Source: Cervus elaphus
Lineage: Eukaryota; Chordata; Mammalia; Artiodactyla; Cervidae
Assembly: GCF_910594005.1 (NCBI RefSeq)
Contig: NC_057825.1
Span: 52,607,037-52,671,036 of the forward strand
Reading direction: 5' to 3'
DNA length: 64,000 nucleotides
The notes below the pieces were generated by a model. The model was not told the DNA's origin. It worked only from the letters and a program-made list of their open reading frames with translations, and did no database searches. A program made the position numbers and the translations under genes. Of the stretch, positions 1 to 12,595 are shown piece after piece; within the stretch, counting starts at the first letter, position 1, and each line of letters starts with the position of its first letter.

Positions 1-1343
1 AGTAACCTTTTAGAAAATGCACATTTTATCATAGTCTGCCTCTCTCTACCCCATTATGATCATGTACTTCATAGGATTGCTGCCAAATATACCACTTGCA
101 ATCATCTACTTGCTTCAGAGTTTGCTATGGGGGACACAGAAATCATAACTAGTCTTATTCCTAGGTCAGAAAATTAAGGTTACAATTTGCAAAACAACAT
201 AGGTTACAGTTTTTTTTTTTTTTAATTGAAAAGAGAAAATAATTACTCTTATGTGATAATTTTTTTAGGGTATACTTCATGGAAGAAGAGGAATTTTTGA
301 AGATATATACATATGAGATAGCTGGAAAAGTTGCTCAGATAGAAGCAAAGTTTGAAGGCTGGGATACTGAAAATGTCTAAGTAATTTTCTATTCCTGTGT
401 GTACAGCTTTTTTGCTAATATTGATAGAGAAACCCCCTCACACTTGACAATCCTTAATTCAATCAGATAATTATGGGTATGTTCGGAGAACAAACTCACA
501 GACAGATTTAATGACTTCCTAAAGTACAGTCAGCTTCTTTAATGTTTAATAGGTTTAACTGAGAGTTTTTTAATCTTGAGAAATTATAAACTCCTGGGAT
601 GATATTTATAGACTTCCAGAGCTGTATGAACATCAATGTGAATAACATTTCATTTACAGTTTAAGAATTTCCCTATAAATGACTATGGCCAAACTGATCA
701 TAAAATGTAAAAGCAAATAGAATCAATGCAAGCAAAGTACTATGTATGTAAAATATAGTAACACATTATTTATAACATGCTCAAATTGTTATTAAAATTC
801 AAATTTCCAAGTTAAGAATTCTTAGAATTTGCCTTAGGCAACTGCATATCTCTCAGCCACCAGAGATCCTTATATCTTATTCTAAAATATGCTGGATTAA
901 GGTTTTGTTTTTAAGATGCTCAGTAGCCATTCACCAGTTGTTTAAGTAGATTTTGTCCATTATACAGGTGTGGACTTCCTTTATAACTAAGTGAACTAAC
1001 AGGCCAGATTACATAGTAAAGTACTATCCTAGTTTTAGCAATGCTTTGAGCTAGTTCCACTGAACTAGTTTTTGATGTTCTCAAGTAGGACCTGACTGAA
1101 CCACAGTAACTTCTGATTTGTTGGCACCTCACTAGATTCGTTATTGACCAACTGACTTAACTCAGCTTCACAACTCGGGTCATCTTTGCTTGTCTCACCA
1201 CATCACTTGCCCTAGTGATAACTTTTGATGTTGTTGAAGTGGTTTCCAATCTTCTTTTTTTTAAACCAAATAAATTATCTGACATATGGTTAGAAGGTCT
1301 GGATTCATCACTTCTATTTGGTCTGTTTATAGCAAAAGCAAAA
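1..1343. other. AT-rich non-coding DNA, nothing recognised
   Basis: No repeat family, RNA gene or convincing exon is recognised here. Open frames are short and have no family resemblance. There is a T-run near 211-223. The stretch is probably unique or very old intergenic sequence. Confidence 0.6.
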
Positions 1344-1485
1344 GTGTTAGCTGCTCAGTTGTGTCCTACTTTTTGCTACCCCATTGACAGTTACTCACCA
1401 GGCTTCTCTGTCCATGGAATTCTCCAGGCAAGAATACTTGAGTGGGTACTCATTCTCTTCTCCAGGGGACCTTCCTGACCCAGGG
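1344..1485 (-). mobile_element. Bov-tA SINE, 5'-truncated
   Basis: Read on the minus strand this is the BovB-like 3' half and middle of a ruminant Bov-tA SINE. It shows the diagnostic GGAGAAG..GGGTACC..CAAGTATTCTTGCCTGGAGAAT order and ends in a degraded GACACAACTGAGC block. The tRNA-like head with the B box is missing, so this copy has no internal pol III promoter. Confidence 0.88.
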
Positions 1486-2731
1486 CTTTTTTATGGTATT
1501 TGATAATATTTCATCTCTTAACATTATCCAGAAAATATTTGTTAGTGACATTGCCTTCCTCCGGCAATAGTTATAACCTTTAACCATATTTTAGACTAAG
1601 CATGTGTTTTATTAAATTTCACCTGTAATTTTTTTCACCAAAATATTATCCAGGAAAAGAGGAATATTAGTATAAAGACGTAACATGTAACCAGTGAAAA
1701 ATGGTGATGCCTTAATATGGTTTTATTTTGCTTTTTTGTATCCTAAGTTATTGCATAGAAGTGTGAGATACAAGAACAGACTGTTTCTGCATTTTGTGAT
1801 TTTTCATGGTTTTCTTTTTGTTTGTTTGTTTGTAAATTACCCCATCTGACTACAAATACAAACATACAGGCACACCATAGACTTACTCCAAAAACAAAAT
1901 GAGGTTTCTGGCAGCTCTTTCAATTACATAAATGATGATGCTTCACTTTGCCATACATATAATAATTTTTAGCAAAATATTTTCTAGTTCCTAAAAAGCT
2001 CTTTAATTTGAGCTCATGCTATGCAGAGCTAATAAAGTAACACAAGCCACACTGTTTCTTGATAGTGCTCTTCTACAATCAGTAAAATGAACTTAGCACA
2101 TAGGAGAGATGAAACACCCTTCTAATACCAGCTGTCTTTCATTGTTCTTTAATACCCATGCCCCGATTTTATCTAGGCAGCTCTAATTTCTCATTCCCTT
2201 TATTATAATTTCATTGTTTCATCTTTATGTTTTCTTATACCATTTTTAGATAAAAAATATTTTATAGCATATAAAAATTTGGGTTTTTTGGTATCCATTC
2301 CCAGAAATTCTTTGTGTCTGGAATGTTTGTACTTCTATTTAACACTAACTTTTCCATGTGTCTTAATAGTTGTTTGTATCTCTGTTTCCTCTGTTGATTA
2401 AAATGTCCTTGGTGGTAGAATGTGAAGTATACTTTTTGTCTGTCTCCACCAAGAAAAATATATATGAACATATTTAGTCCTTCAGATATTTGTTGAACAA
2501 ATAAATCAATGTTCAATTCAAGCTTCAATTTTTTCTCAGAAGACACTGTGATATCTTTTTGTTATTTAAATTTAAATGAGAGTCCGTTATTTTCCCCGAT
2601 TGTCATATGTGTGATGGTTGTGAAATAATAGACAAAAAATTAATACCAACACCCACAAAGTATAGAAGCTCCTTCGATTTGGTAAATTTTACATTGTGTT
2701 GACACAGCTATCAACTACACTGTAACAAATT
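1486..2731. other. AT-rich non-coding DNA
   Basis: No gene is seen. A short TTTG microsatellite lies near 1815-1833. The open frame at 2262-2546 on the minus strand has low-complexity composition and no recognisable domain, so I treat it as chance. Confidence 0.6.
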
Positions 2732-2944
2732 TGTTGTTGTGGTTTAGTCCCTCAGTTGTGTTTGGCTCTTTTGCAACACCATGCACTGTAGAGGAGCAGG
2801 CTCCTCTGTTAATGGATTTTCCAGGCAAGAATACTTGAGCAAGTTGCCATGTCCTTCTCCAGGGGATCGTCCCAACCAGGAGATCAAACCCTCATCTCCT
2901 GTGTTGTAGGTTGATCCTTTACCACTGAGCCACCTGAGAAGCCT
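2732..2944 (-). mobile_element. Bov-tA SINE, near full length
   Basis: The minus strand reads from the GGCTTCTCAGGTGGCTCAG head, through a degraded B box (GGTTTGATC), to the BovB-like tail ending GAGGGACTAAACCACAACAAC. Length is about 213 bp, as expected for a complete Bov-tA. Several substitutions show it is not recent. Confidence 0.9.
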
Positions 2945-3530
2945 GTGTAACAAATTGCCCACTCCCAACTTAAAATACCTTACATATCCATGAATTAAGA
3001 ATCAAGGTATGTCTTACAGCTCACAAAAGGCTGCAATCAAGATGATATCCTAGGTTACAGTCCATTTCAAAGTCACCCTAGGGGAATTTCTATCCCAAGC
3101 TCATTCACATGGCTCTTGCTAGGGCTCAAAAGATCTAATTTCAAACTCACATGGGGCTGTTGACAGTTCTCAAGTTCTTCTGGTTTCTGGAGAAATATAT
3201 CAGTTCCTTGCTACATAGTCCTCTCCATGTGGTCAGTTACAACATTGCCATTGCATCCCCCAGAGTGAGTGAGAGACAGGAGCCATGATCTTTTGTAACC
3301 AAATGTGATGTACCACCACCTCTACCATGCTCTATTCATTAGAAATGATAGAAGTCATTTAGGAGATTCACCCCACACTGAGGAGGAAGAGATTATACAA
3401 CGAGAAAAATATCAGGAGATGGAGGTTACTGGAAACTGCTTTTCACATCTCTATTTCTTTGCTTCTAAGTCCTACATGGCATTCCACAGCATGCACCTGC
3501 CACATTTTATTTATTCATTTTTGTACCAAT
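2945..3530. repeat. Probable ancient interspersed repeat, family unassigned
   Basis: Phrases such as CAGCTCACAAAAGGCTGCAATCAAG, the run from GCTCATTCACATGG onward, and TCCATGTGG resemble an old interspersed repeat seen widely in placental mammals. I cannot name the family safely without a library search. The 75-codon open frame inside it (3305-3532, +) has no recognisable domain. Confidence 0.4.
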
Positions 3531-3952
3531 GACCTAATTTGTCTTAAGTTCCTCATGACACAAACAAGAAAGTTCTGATGAACTTTCATAAAGATGTCCT
3601 TTTACATATCATACTCATGTGTCCATGGCAGGAGGGTTTGACTTGTTTTCTAACTATTGGAACAAGACTTTGTCCCTCTTTGCTTGGCATTCCCTATAGG
3701 GTTGTTTCTACCAGAACAAACAATCCAAAGGGAGAAAAGTATTCATAAAGCCTTTTTTTCCTAACTTTTCTTTTTATGGCTTCATGATCTTTCATATCTA
3801 CAATATCTTATTGGTCACAAATGTTAGTTCTATTCATAGTGGGTTGAGTTACAGGAAGGGTAAAGGGGCACGAGCACGATTCGTGGAGACAATCTAGTGG
3901 GCTGAAATTTTATGCCTTTAAGCCCAGATATTTAATAGTTCTTGGAAGTACT
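3531..3952. other. Non-coding spacer
   Basis: About 420 bp of AT-rich sequence between the old repeat and the first BovB. No repeat, RNA gene or exon is recognised. Confidence 0.55.
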
Positions 3953-4190
3953 TTGTTGTTTTTTACTGTTCAGTAGCTCGGTGTTGTCTGACTATTTGCG
4001 ACCCCGTGGACTGCAGCAGGCCAAACTTCCTTCATCATCTCTCAGAGCTTGCTCAAACTCATGTCCATTGAGTCAGTGATATCACCCAACCATCTCATCT
4101 TCTGCTCCTGCCTTTAATCTTTCCCAGCATCAGGTTTTTTTCTAATGAGTCAGCTCTTCGCATCAGGTGGCCAAAGTATTGGAGCTTCAA

Positions 4191-4296
4191 CCTCAGCACC
4201 AGTCCTTCCAAGGAATATTCAGGGTTAATTTACTTTAGGATTGCCTCAGCACCGGTCCTTCCAAGGAATATTCAGGGTTAATTTACTTTAGGATTG
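4191..4296. repeat. 53-bp tandem duplication inside BovB copy 1
   Basis: Units 4191-4243 and 4244-4296 are 53 bp each and differ at one base (4201 A, 4254 G). The other BovB copies in the window have this segment once, so the duplication arose within this copy after insertion. Confidence 0.92.
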
Positions 4297-4724
4297 ACTG
4301 GTTGGATCTCCTTGCAGTTCACGGGACTCTCAAGAATCTTCTCCAACACCACAGTTCAAAAGCATCAATTCTATGCTTATCCTTCTTTATGGTTGAAATC
4401 TCATAGCCATATATGAATACTGGGAAAAGCATAGCTTTGACTAGATGGACAATTGACAGAAAAGTAATGTCTCTGCTTTTTAATTTGCTGTCTAGTTTTG
4501 TCAAATCTTTTCTTCTAAGGAGCAAGTGTTTTTAATTTCATGGCTGCAGTCAATATCAGCAGTGATTTTGGAGCCAAAGAAAATAAAGTGTGTCACTGTT
4601 TCCATTGTTTCCCCATCTATTTGCCATGAAGTGATGGGACCAGATGTCATGATCTTCATTTTTTGAATGTTGAGTTTTAAGCCATCTTTTTCACTCTCCT
4701 CTTTACCCTTCATCAAGATGATCT

Positions 4725-5159
4725 TTATTTCCTCTTACTTTCTGCCATGAAGGTGGTGTCAATCTGCATATCTGTGGTTACTGATATTTCTCCCGGCAAA
4801 CTAGATTCCAACTTGTGGTTCAACAGCCCAGCATTTTGCATGATATACTTTGCATGTAAGTTAAATAAGCAGGGTGACAACATACAGCCTTGATGTACCC
4901 CTTTCCTAATATGGAAATAGTCCATTGGTCCATGTCTGGTTCTAAATGTTGCTTCTTGACCTGCATTCATGTTTCTCAGGAGGCAGGTAAGGTGGTGTGG
5001 TATTCCCATGTCTTGATGAATTTTCCACAGTTTGTTGTGATCCACACTGTCAAAGGATTCAGCATAGTCAATGAACCAGAAGTAGATGTTATTCTGGAAT
5101 TTTCTTGCTTTTCTATGATCCAACAGATGTTGGCAATTTGATCTCTGGTTCCTCTGCAT
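4725..5159 (-). pseudogene. BovB reverse transcriptase remnant (copy 1)
   Basis: The 144-codon frame carries the palm block FIDYAESFDSVDHNKLW, equivalent to DYAKAFDCVDH in other copies, followed by GCMLSPCLFNL. It then loses the YADD catalytic block, where the frame reads VTTDMQIDTT. The protein would have primed reverse transcription of LINE RNA at a nicked target. Here it is a fragment with the catalytic aspartate pair destroyed, so it is non-functional. Confidence 0.88.
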
Positions 5160-6352
5160 TGTCTAAATCCAATGTGTGCATATGGAAGCACTCAATTCAT
5201 GTACTCTTGAAGCATGGCATGGAGAATTTTGAGCATTAATTTGCTAGTATGTGAAATGAGTGCATTTGTGTGGTAATTTGGTACTTTGAACATGTTTTGG
5301 CATTGCCTTCATTGGGACTGGAATGAAAACTGTGGCCAATTTCCCAGTCCAATACACACTACTGAGTTTCCCAAATTTGTTGGTGTATTGACTGCAGCAC
5401 TTTTACAACATCATCTTTTAGGATTTGAAATAGCTCAGCTGAGATTCTATCACCTGCACTAGCTTTGTTCATAGTGATGTTTCCTGAGGCTCACTTAACT
5501 TCACACTCCATGATGTCTGGCTCTAGGTGAGTTATCACACCATTGTGGTTATCTGGGTCATTAAGCTCTTTTCTGTATAGTTCTGCATGTTGCCATCTCT
5601 TCTTAATATCTTCTGCTTCTGTTAGGTCCATATCATTCTGTCCTTTATTATGCCTATCTTTGCATGAAATATTCCCTTGGTATCTCTAATTTTCTTGAAG
5701 AGAGCTCTAGTCTTTCCCGTTCTATTGTTTTCCCCTATTTCTTTGCATTAATCACTGAGGAAGGCTTTCTCATGGCTCCTTGCTATTCTTTGGAACTCTA
5801 CATTCAGATAAGTATAGTTGTCCTTTTCCCCCTTGCCTTTTGCTTTTATTCTTTCTCAGCTATTTGTGAGCCTGACTCAGATAACCATTTTGCCTTATTG
5901 AGTTTCTTTTTCTTGGGAATGGTTTAGATTACCGCCTCTTGTAGAATATCATCAACCTCCGTCTATAGTTCTTAAGACACTCTATCAGATCTAATTCCTT
6001 TAATCTGTTTGTCACTTCCACTGTATAATCATAAGGGATTTGATTTATGTCATACCTGAATGGTCTAGTTTCCTTACGTTCTTCAATTTAAATCTGAATT
6101 TTGCTATAAGGAGTTCATGACCAGAGCCACAGTCAGCTTCCAGTCTTGTTTTTGCTGACTACATAGAGAGTCTTCATCTTTGACTACAAAGAATATAATC
6201 AATCTGATTTCAGTATTTGCCATCTGGTGATGGCTATGTGTCGAGTCATCTGTTGTGTTGTTGCAAGAGGGTCATTGCTGTGACAAGTGCGTACTCTTGG
6301 GAAAACTCTGTTAGTTTTTACCCTGCTTCATTTTGTACTTCAAGGCCAAACT

Positions 6353-6364
6353 TGCCTGTTTCTT
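6353..6364. repeat. Target-site duplication, left copy (nested L1)
   Basis: TGCCTGTTTCTT is repeated exactly at 8426-8437, on the two sides of the L1. In the uninterrupted BovB at 21795-21806 this stretch occurs once in similar form, which confirms it as the insertion point. Confidence 0.95.
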
Positions 6365-8425
6365 TTCTTTTTTTTTTTTTTTTTTAGTTGGAGGCTAATT
6401 ACTTCACAACATTTCAGTGGGTTTTGGCATACATTGATATGAATCAGCCATAGCGTTACACATATTCCCCATTCCCATCCCCCCTCCCACCTCCCTCTCC
6501 ACCCGATTCCTCTGGGTCTTCCCAGTGCACCAGGTCCGAGCACTTGTCTCATGCATCCCACCTGGGCTGGTGATCTGTTTCACCATAGATAATATACATG
6601 CTGTTCTTTTGAAACATCCCACCCTCACCTTCTCCCACAGAGTTCAAAAGTCTGTTCTGTATTTCTGTGTCTCTTTTTCTGTTTTGCATATAGGGTTATC
6701 ATTACCATCTTTCTAAATTCCATATATATGTGTTAGTATGCTGTAATATTCTTTATCTTTCTGGCTTACTTCACTCTGTATAATGGGCTCCAGTTTCATC
6801 CATCTCATTAGAACTGATTCAAATGAATTCTTTTTAACGGCTGAGTAATATTCCATGGTGTATATATACCACAGCTTCCTTATCCATTCATCTGCTGATG
6901 GACATCTAGGTTGCTTCCATGTCCTGGCTATTATAAACAGTGCTGCGATGAACATTGGGGTGCATGTGTCTCTTTCAGATCTGGTTTCCTCAGTGTGTAT
7001 GCCCAGAAGTGGGATTGCTGGGTCATATGGCAGTTCTATTTCCAGTTTTTTAAGAAATCTCCACACTGTTTTCCATAGTGGCTGTACTAGTTTGCATTCC
7101 CACCAACAGTGTAAGAGGGTTCCCTTTTCTCCACAGCCTCTCCAGCATTTATTGCTTGTAGACTTTTGGATAGCAGCCATCCTGACTGGTGTGTAATGGT
7201 ACCTCATTGTGGTTTTGATTTGCATTTCTCTAATAATGAGTGATGTTGAGCATCTTTTCATGTGTTTGTTAGCCATCTGTATGTCTTCTTTGGAGAAATG
7301 TCTGTTTAGTTCTTTGGCCCATTTTTTGATTGGGTCATTTATTTTTCTGGAATTGAGCTGCAGGAGTTGCTTGTATATTTTTGAGATTAATCCTTTGTCT
7401 GTTGCTTCATTTGCTATTATTTTCTCCCAATCTGAAGGCTGTCTTTCCACCTTACTTATAGTTTCCTTTGTAGTGCAAAAGCTTTTAAGTTTCATTAGGT
7501 CCCATTTGTTTATTTTTGCTTTTATTTCCAATATTCTGGGAGGTGGGTCATAGAGGATCTTGCTGTGATTTATGTCGGAGAGTGTTTTGCCTATGTTCTC
7601 CTCTAGGAATTATATAGTTTCTGGTCTTACATTTAGATCTTTAATCCATTTTGAGTTTATTTTTGTGTATGGTGTTAGAAAGTGTTCTAGTTTCATTCTT
7701 TTGCAAGTGGTTGACCAGTTTTCCCAGCACCACTTGTTAAAGAGGTTGTCTTTTTTCCATTGTCTATCCTTGCCTCCTTTGTCAAAGATAAGGTGTCCAT
7801 AGGTTCGTGGATTTATCTCTGGGCTTTCTATTCTGTTCAATTGATCTATATTTCTGTCTTTGTGTCAGTACCATACTGTCTTGATGACTGTGGCTTTGTA
7901 GTAGAGTCTGAAGTCAGGCAGGTTGATTCCTCCAGTTCCATTCTTCTTTCTCAAGATTACTTTGGCTATTCAAGGTTTTTTTGAATTTCCATACAAATTG
8001 TGAAATTATTTGTTCTAGTTCTGTGAAAAATACCGTTGGTAGCTTGATAGGGATTGCATTGAATCTATAGATTGCTTTGGGTAGAATAGCCATTTTGACA
8101 ATATTGATTCTTCCAATCCATGAACACGGTATGTTTCTCCATCTGTTTGTGTCTTCTTTGATTTCTTTCATCAGTGTTTTATAGTTTTCTATGTATAGGT
8201 CTTTTGTTTCTTTAGGTAGATATACTCCTAAGTATTTTATTCTTTTTGTTGCAATGGTGAATGGTATTGTTTCCTTAATTTCTCTTTCTGTTTTTTTCAT
8301 TGTTAGTATACAGGAATGCAAGGGATTTCTCTGTGTTAATTTTATATCCTGCAACTTTACTATATTCATTGATTAGCTCTAGTAATTTTCTGGTAGAGTC
8401 TTTAGGGTTTTCTATGTAGAGGATC
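6365..8425 (-). mobile_element. Ruminant L1, 5'-truncated, nested in BovB copy 1
   Basis: About 2.06 kb of antisense L1. The poly(A) tail appears as poly-T at 6368-6385. Then come the 3' UTR (about 6386-6712) and the C-terminal half of ORF2. The 5' end is lost, as is usual for abortive reverse transcription. The element is bounded by a perfect 12-bp TSD. Sequence decay is modest, with long ORF2 frames surviving, so it is one of the younger inserts here. Confidence 0.95.
6713..8369 (-). pseudogene. L1 ORF2 C-terminal remnant
   Basis: Three minus-strand open pieces (7914-8369, 7610-7840, 6713-7531) together read as the end of L1 ORF2. The last, 272 codons, contains the cysteine-rich block CWRGCGEKGTLLHCWWEC, followed by the conserved LWKTVWRFLKKL and YTMEYYSAVKKN stretches, and ends at the natural ORF2 stop. 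The endonuclease and most of the reverse transcriptase are missing because of 5' truncation, and stops separate the pieces, so no active protein is possible. Confidence 0.9.
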
Positions 8426-8437
8426 TGCCTGTTTCTT
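8426..8437. repeat. Target-site duplication, right copy (nested L1)
   Basis: Exact match to 6353-6364. BovB sequence resumes directly after it. Confidence 0.95.
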
Positions 8438-9213
8438 AAGGTATTTCTTGACTTCCTCCTTTTACACTCCAGACTCCTATGATGAAAGGAATTCTTTCTT
8501 GAGTGTTAGTTCTAGAAGGTCTTGTAGGGCTTCATAGAACTGGTCAACTTCAGCTTCTTCAGCATTAGAGGTTGGGGCATAGACTTGAAATGTTGTGATA
8601 TTGAATGGTTTGCCTTAGAAACCAACAGATATCATTCTATCATTTTTGAGATTATACCCAAGTGCTGCATTTCAGACACTTTTTGTTGACTCTGAGGGCT
8701 ACTCCATTTTGTCTAAGGGATTCTTGCCCACAGTAATAGATATAGTGGTCATCTGAGTTAAATTTTCCATTCCGGTGCAATTAGTTCCCTGATTCCTAGA
8801 ATGTCGACGTTCACTCTTGCCATCTCCCGTTTGACCACTTCCAATTTACCTTGATTCATGGACCTAACATTCCAGGTTCCTATGCAAGATTGTTCTTTAC
8901 AACATACTTTCACCACCAGACATCTCCACAACTGGGCATTGTTTCTGCTTTGGCTCAGCCTCTTGACTTTTTTTGGAGCTGTTTCTCTGCTCTACTCCAG
9001 TAACATATTGGGCACTTACTGACCTGGGAGTGCATATTTCAGAGTCATAACTTTTTTGCCTTTTCATACTGTTCATGGAGTTCTCAAAGCAAGAATGCTA
9101 AAGTGGTTTGCCATTCTCTTTCCAGTGGACCACGTGTGACCATGTCTGTCCACCTTGGTTGGCCCTACACAGCGTGGCTCACAGTTTCATTGAGTTAGAC
9201 AAGGTTGTGACAC
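8438..9213 (-). mobile_element. BovB LINE copy 1, 5' part
   Basis: Continuation of the antisense BovB beyond the L1. It covers the endonuclease region, visible as degraded complements of the GTWNV..NQGKLEVVKQE block around 8780-8890, and part of the 5' UTR. It ends near 9213, short of the 5' module seen in other copies, so the element is slightly 5'-truncated. No clear TSD for the BovB itself was found. Confidence 0.9.
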
Positions 9214-10227
9214 TCTCTATTCTTTACGAAAGGCTTTTTTCACAGTTGCAGTTTGTATGTTCTAAGGACATTATTTATACTAATGTCATGTTATAATTCT
9301 ATTGTGTGAAATTGAGGAAGCTTACTAAATAGCATACTGTGTTGGGCTTTAGACTGCACTTTAATGTGTTTCAGTTAATGTGATTTAAGCACTTGATCCA
9401 AACACTACTTGGGCATTTCAATATTTGATTTGACAATTACAATATATATATCTTTGATGAGGTTTTAAATAATAAACACAAAGATTACAAAATGAAGTAA
9501 AGCAAGTACCATGAAAGGTATTAAAATATAGTATGGCTTAAAATAAAGAGAAATGATCTCCAACTGTAGGGTTTGAATAGGACTTCATGGTCCAGGTAAC
9601 ATCAGACTTTGAGAGTTATGAAAGATAGAAATGCTTACAGAGAAGTCAAAATGACTGTAATCCCTCAAATATCAAAAATATAAATAGCACATATATTTAC
9701 AAAGAGAAAAACAAGTTTTTGAAAATTAGTAGAATGATCAAAATTATTTGACTGTTCAAGTTTGCCTGGAGCATAAAATAAATTACAATCCATATACCTG
9801 CCAATAATTGCATTCAATAATTCTACACAATGCCAAGACAGAGAAAAGAGAAAGCATCTAGCTACTGAAAGAGATTTCAAAGTTCAAACTTATTTTCCAA
9901 TTTTATAGACATTGAGGTGGCAGTGATACATTTATGTGGTCATAGATAAAATATAAAAAATAATAAATTTGAAATCTTTAGTTTTTCTTATTATACTGTA
10001 ATAAATTATCTAATGTTATTGTCAAATTTAATTTTGCAAGTAATCCTCCTATGAACCATTACATTGTTAAAGCAAAGCTTAAACTGAATCCAAATGGAAG
10101 TTACAAATTTTATTCACTGTACTTTCATTTTTGAAAGTGATACATGTCATCAAAAGTTTGTAATACAAAAATCATGAAGGGCTATTAATTATATTCTATA
10201 AAAGCTTCCTAAAAGTTTAGGAATATA

Positions 10228-10301
10228 TGTATTTGTGTGTATATATATTTGTGTGTGTGTGATGCATTTACACATTCACATGTGTGTACACACACATACT
10301 T
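10228..10301. repeat. Imperfect GT/TA/CA microsatellite
   Basis: A run of TGTGTGTATATATATTTGTG is followed by a CA-rich arm (ACACACACATAC). The two arms are partly complementary and could form a weak hairpin. Confidence 0.75.
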
Positions 10302-12540
10302 AACTATACACACAAGAACAAAATAATATAGTAACATAGCAAGTTAAAAAGTATAAATTATGTATCATAGTCTCAGATCATCTTATCTTGTTAGCTTATC
10401 TTTATTTTTTTCTCCCTGTTTTGAAGTGATCTTTGTTAATAATTATTCAATAACTTCTCTATTACCATGTTTCTTCATGATATTTTCTAAATTTTCAAAT
10501 ATATTTTGTTAATTAGCTCCTACTTTTCATCTAAATTGGGAATTTTTTTTTTTAATATGGCTATCTTTTTTCAGCAAAGTTCTCAGTGAAATTCTTTATC
10601 TTCACAACAATTGTCACATTTGAACATTTACATTTATATGACTTTAGATTAAAGTTTGTAACCTGTTCCAAGTGTCAATAAAGGCAAAGGTACTTATGTA
10701 GAGCACCTAGAAAATGGAAAATACTTGATAAATATTTGTAAAATGTGGAAAAGTAAAGGGATGAATATAAATTGTGAAAATTCACAAAAAAACAAAAATA
10801 TATGTTAAAAGGTCAGGCTTAATGGACTACCAAAGTGATGAAAAACATTCACCTGGAATGTATATTTACTTTTGAAATATTTTGTTTCAATCATTATGTT
10901 TTCAACTGGTATCTTTACAACTAATGGCTTCTACTCTGCTTATATACTGAAGATCTTTAAAGCACAGGAAATAATTTCTAAGCAATTTAATCAAATATTG
11001 GATGGATATGCATGCATATTGGTGACTGAATATATCAATAAGAATACTGATAGCTATTTTAATTTTTAGCCAGTTTTTGGATAAGCTTATTTCAAAACTC
11101 AGAAAATATATATACTTGTTATTGATCCTGTTATGTTTTATAATTGGGTCTCCTCTTTTCAGGTGTCATCTCTTGAAAATACCATTTTGTATGTGATGTG
11201 CGGAACAAGGTTGCTAAGTTGCCAGGTGACTAAAATGTCTTTGCCATCTTTGACAATCAAAGCTGACCAAAAACCCAGTGTGAGCACCTCTACCTCTGCA
11301 GTGTATTAATTCACAATGACAAGTTGCCTCTAACACCACCAAAAAGCTGGGTTCTTAAAAGGCCAAACAGCACAAAGTTTCATAAAGCTACATTTGCTTC
11401 TTGATTCATGACACTTATTAGAACTAAAGTTTATGGCCACAGATTGCAGATTTCAAGTCCAGAATATGTCTTTCAATTTCTCATCCGTAAGCTGTTTTCA
11501 GTGTAAAAGAAAAGGTCAATAATTACAAGACTGAAAGTGATATGTGAGTAGAGTCCTATGCCATTGATCCCTTTCTTTCTTTTTTCCCCCTTATTTGGAT
11601 GCTGTCTCAACATTTCTCAACTTGAGAAAATAGCCCTGCCACTTTCTAATTAAATTAATTAGACCTTCCTGGAGTCTTTTTCAGTGTTTTTAACAAGCAT
11701 TCTTAGTAATTGTTTGTACAACTTTGAAACAGGTTTCTGCCTTCTAGCACAGAATTTTTAAGGAGCTAAATATTCTGGCACTGGATATGAGGGGGAAAAA
11801 AATCCACAATAACCTTCTATGTATAACCACAGTAATGTTCACAAGCTTTCATTACTGAAAATATGCTCAAATGATCTTCAGAATATTTCAAAAAAGGAAA
11901 GTGGAGAAATTGGGAATAAAACTTGGTTAAGAATATGATAATTTAAGAACAGAAAATGCTTATTAAAAATTCAAAGCTGTGAAGATAAAGTTTGCAGAGA
12001 GCTCCTGAGAATTAGAGAGCCTCATTATTCCTATATTAAATGCTGAACTTGAAGAGACCTAATTCATACACAGATAAAGATTGCCAGCTAAAGCTCATGT
12101 TCTATAAACATGATTAACAATTCATGTTTCTTTCTTGGAATCTCATTCTGTACCCTAAAATTGCAAGTTATAAATTTTGTGTGAGGGGCTTAATAATCAT
12201 TTAGAGTAACTATAGTAGGTGTGCAAGGCGGAGGAGCAAGTGGGAAGACTTGGTCTTCTCTAGACAATGAAGAAGAAGGAGAATCAGCACAAATATTTTG
12301 AGTTGAAGGTATTAAGGGCAACATGTCTGACTTTGAACATATATCAACATATTACTTTTCTTTTTTCTGTACTGTGGTATAGAGTAGATTAATAAAGCTT
12401 TATAAAATAAATTAGCAAGATATATTTTCAAAGTGTTTTGAACAATTTCAATACTCATAGAATTTTAATATAAATGGGACTGATGATTAAAATTTTCTTT
12501 CAGCATAGATACTACTTTCTACTACTTTCTCTGTTGTTTT

Positions 12541-12595
12541 TTGTTTGTTTGTTTGTTTTGTGTCTGTGTGTGTGTGTTTTTTTTTTTTTTTTTTT
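12541..12595. repeat. TTTG, TG and poly-T simple repeat
   Basis: GTTT repeats pass into a TG run and then a T-run of 19 or more bases. Composition is low-complexity; overlapping open frames are artefacts. Confidence 0.85.

Larger units (their letters stand above)
3953..6352 (-). mobile_element. BovB LINE copy 1, 3' part
   Basis: This is an antisense BovB (RTE clade) LINE. On the + strand it begins with the complement of the BovB 3' end (GTTCAGTAGCTCGGTGTTGTC) and runs through the reverse transcriptase region. It is interrupted at 6353 by an L1 and resumes at 8438. The two parts sum to about 3.2 kb, near the full BovB length. The BovB proteins (APE-like endonuclease plus reverse transcriptase) are broken by many stops and shifts. 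Confidence 0.93.

Noticed and set aside
6855..7553. Open frames of 113-114 codons on the + strand
   Set aside because: They are the reverse strand of L1 ORF2. The hydrophobic translations are shadows of the antisense coding sequence.
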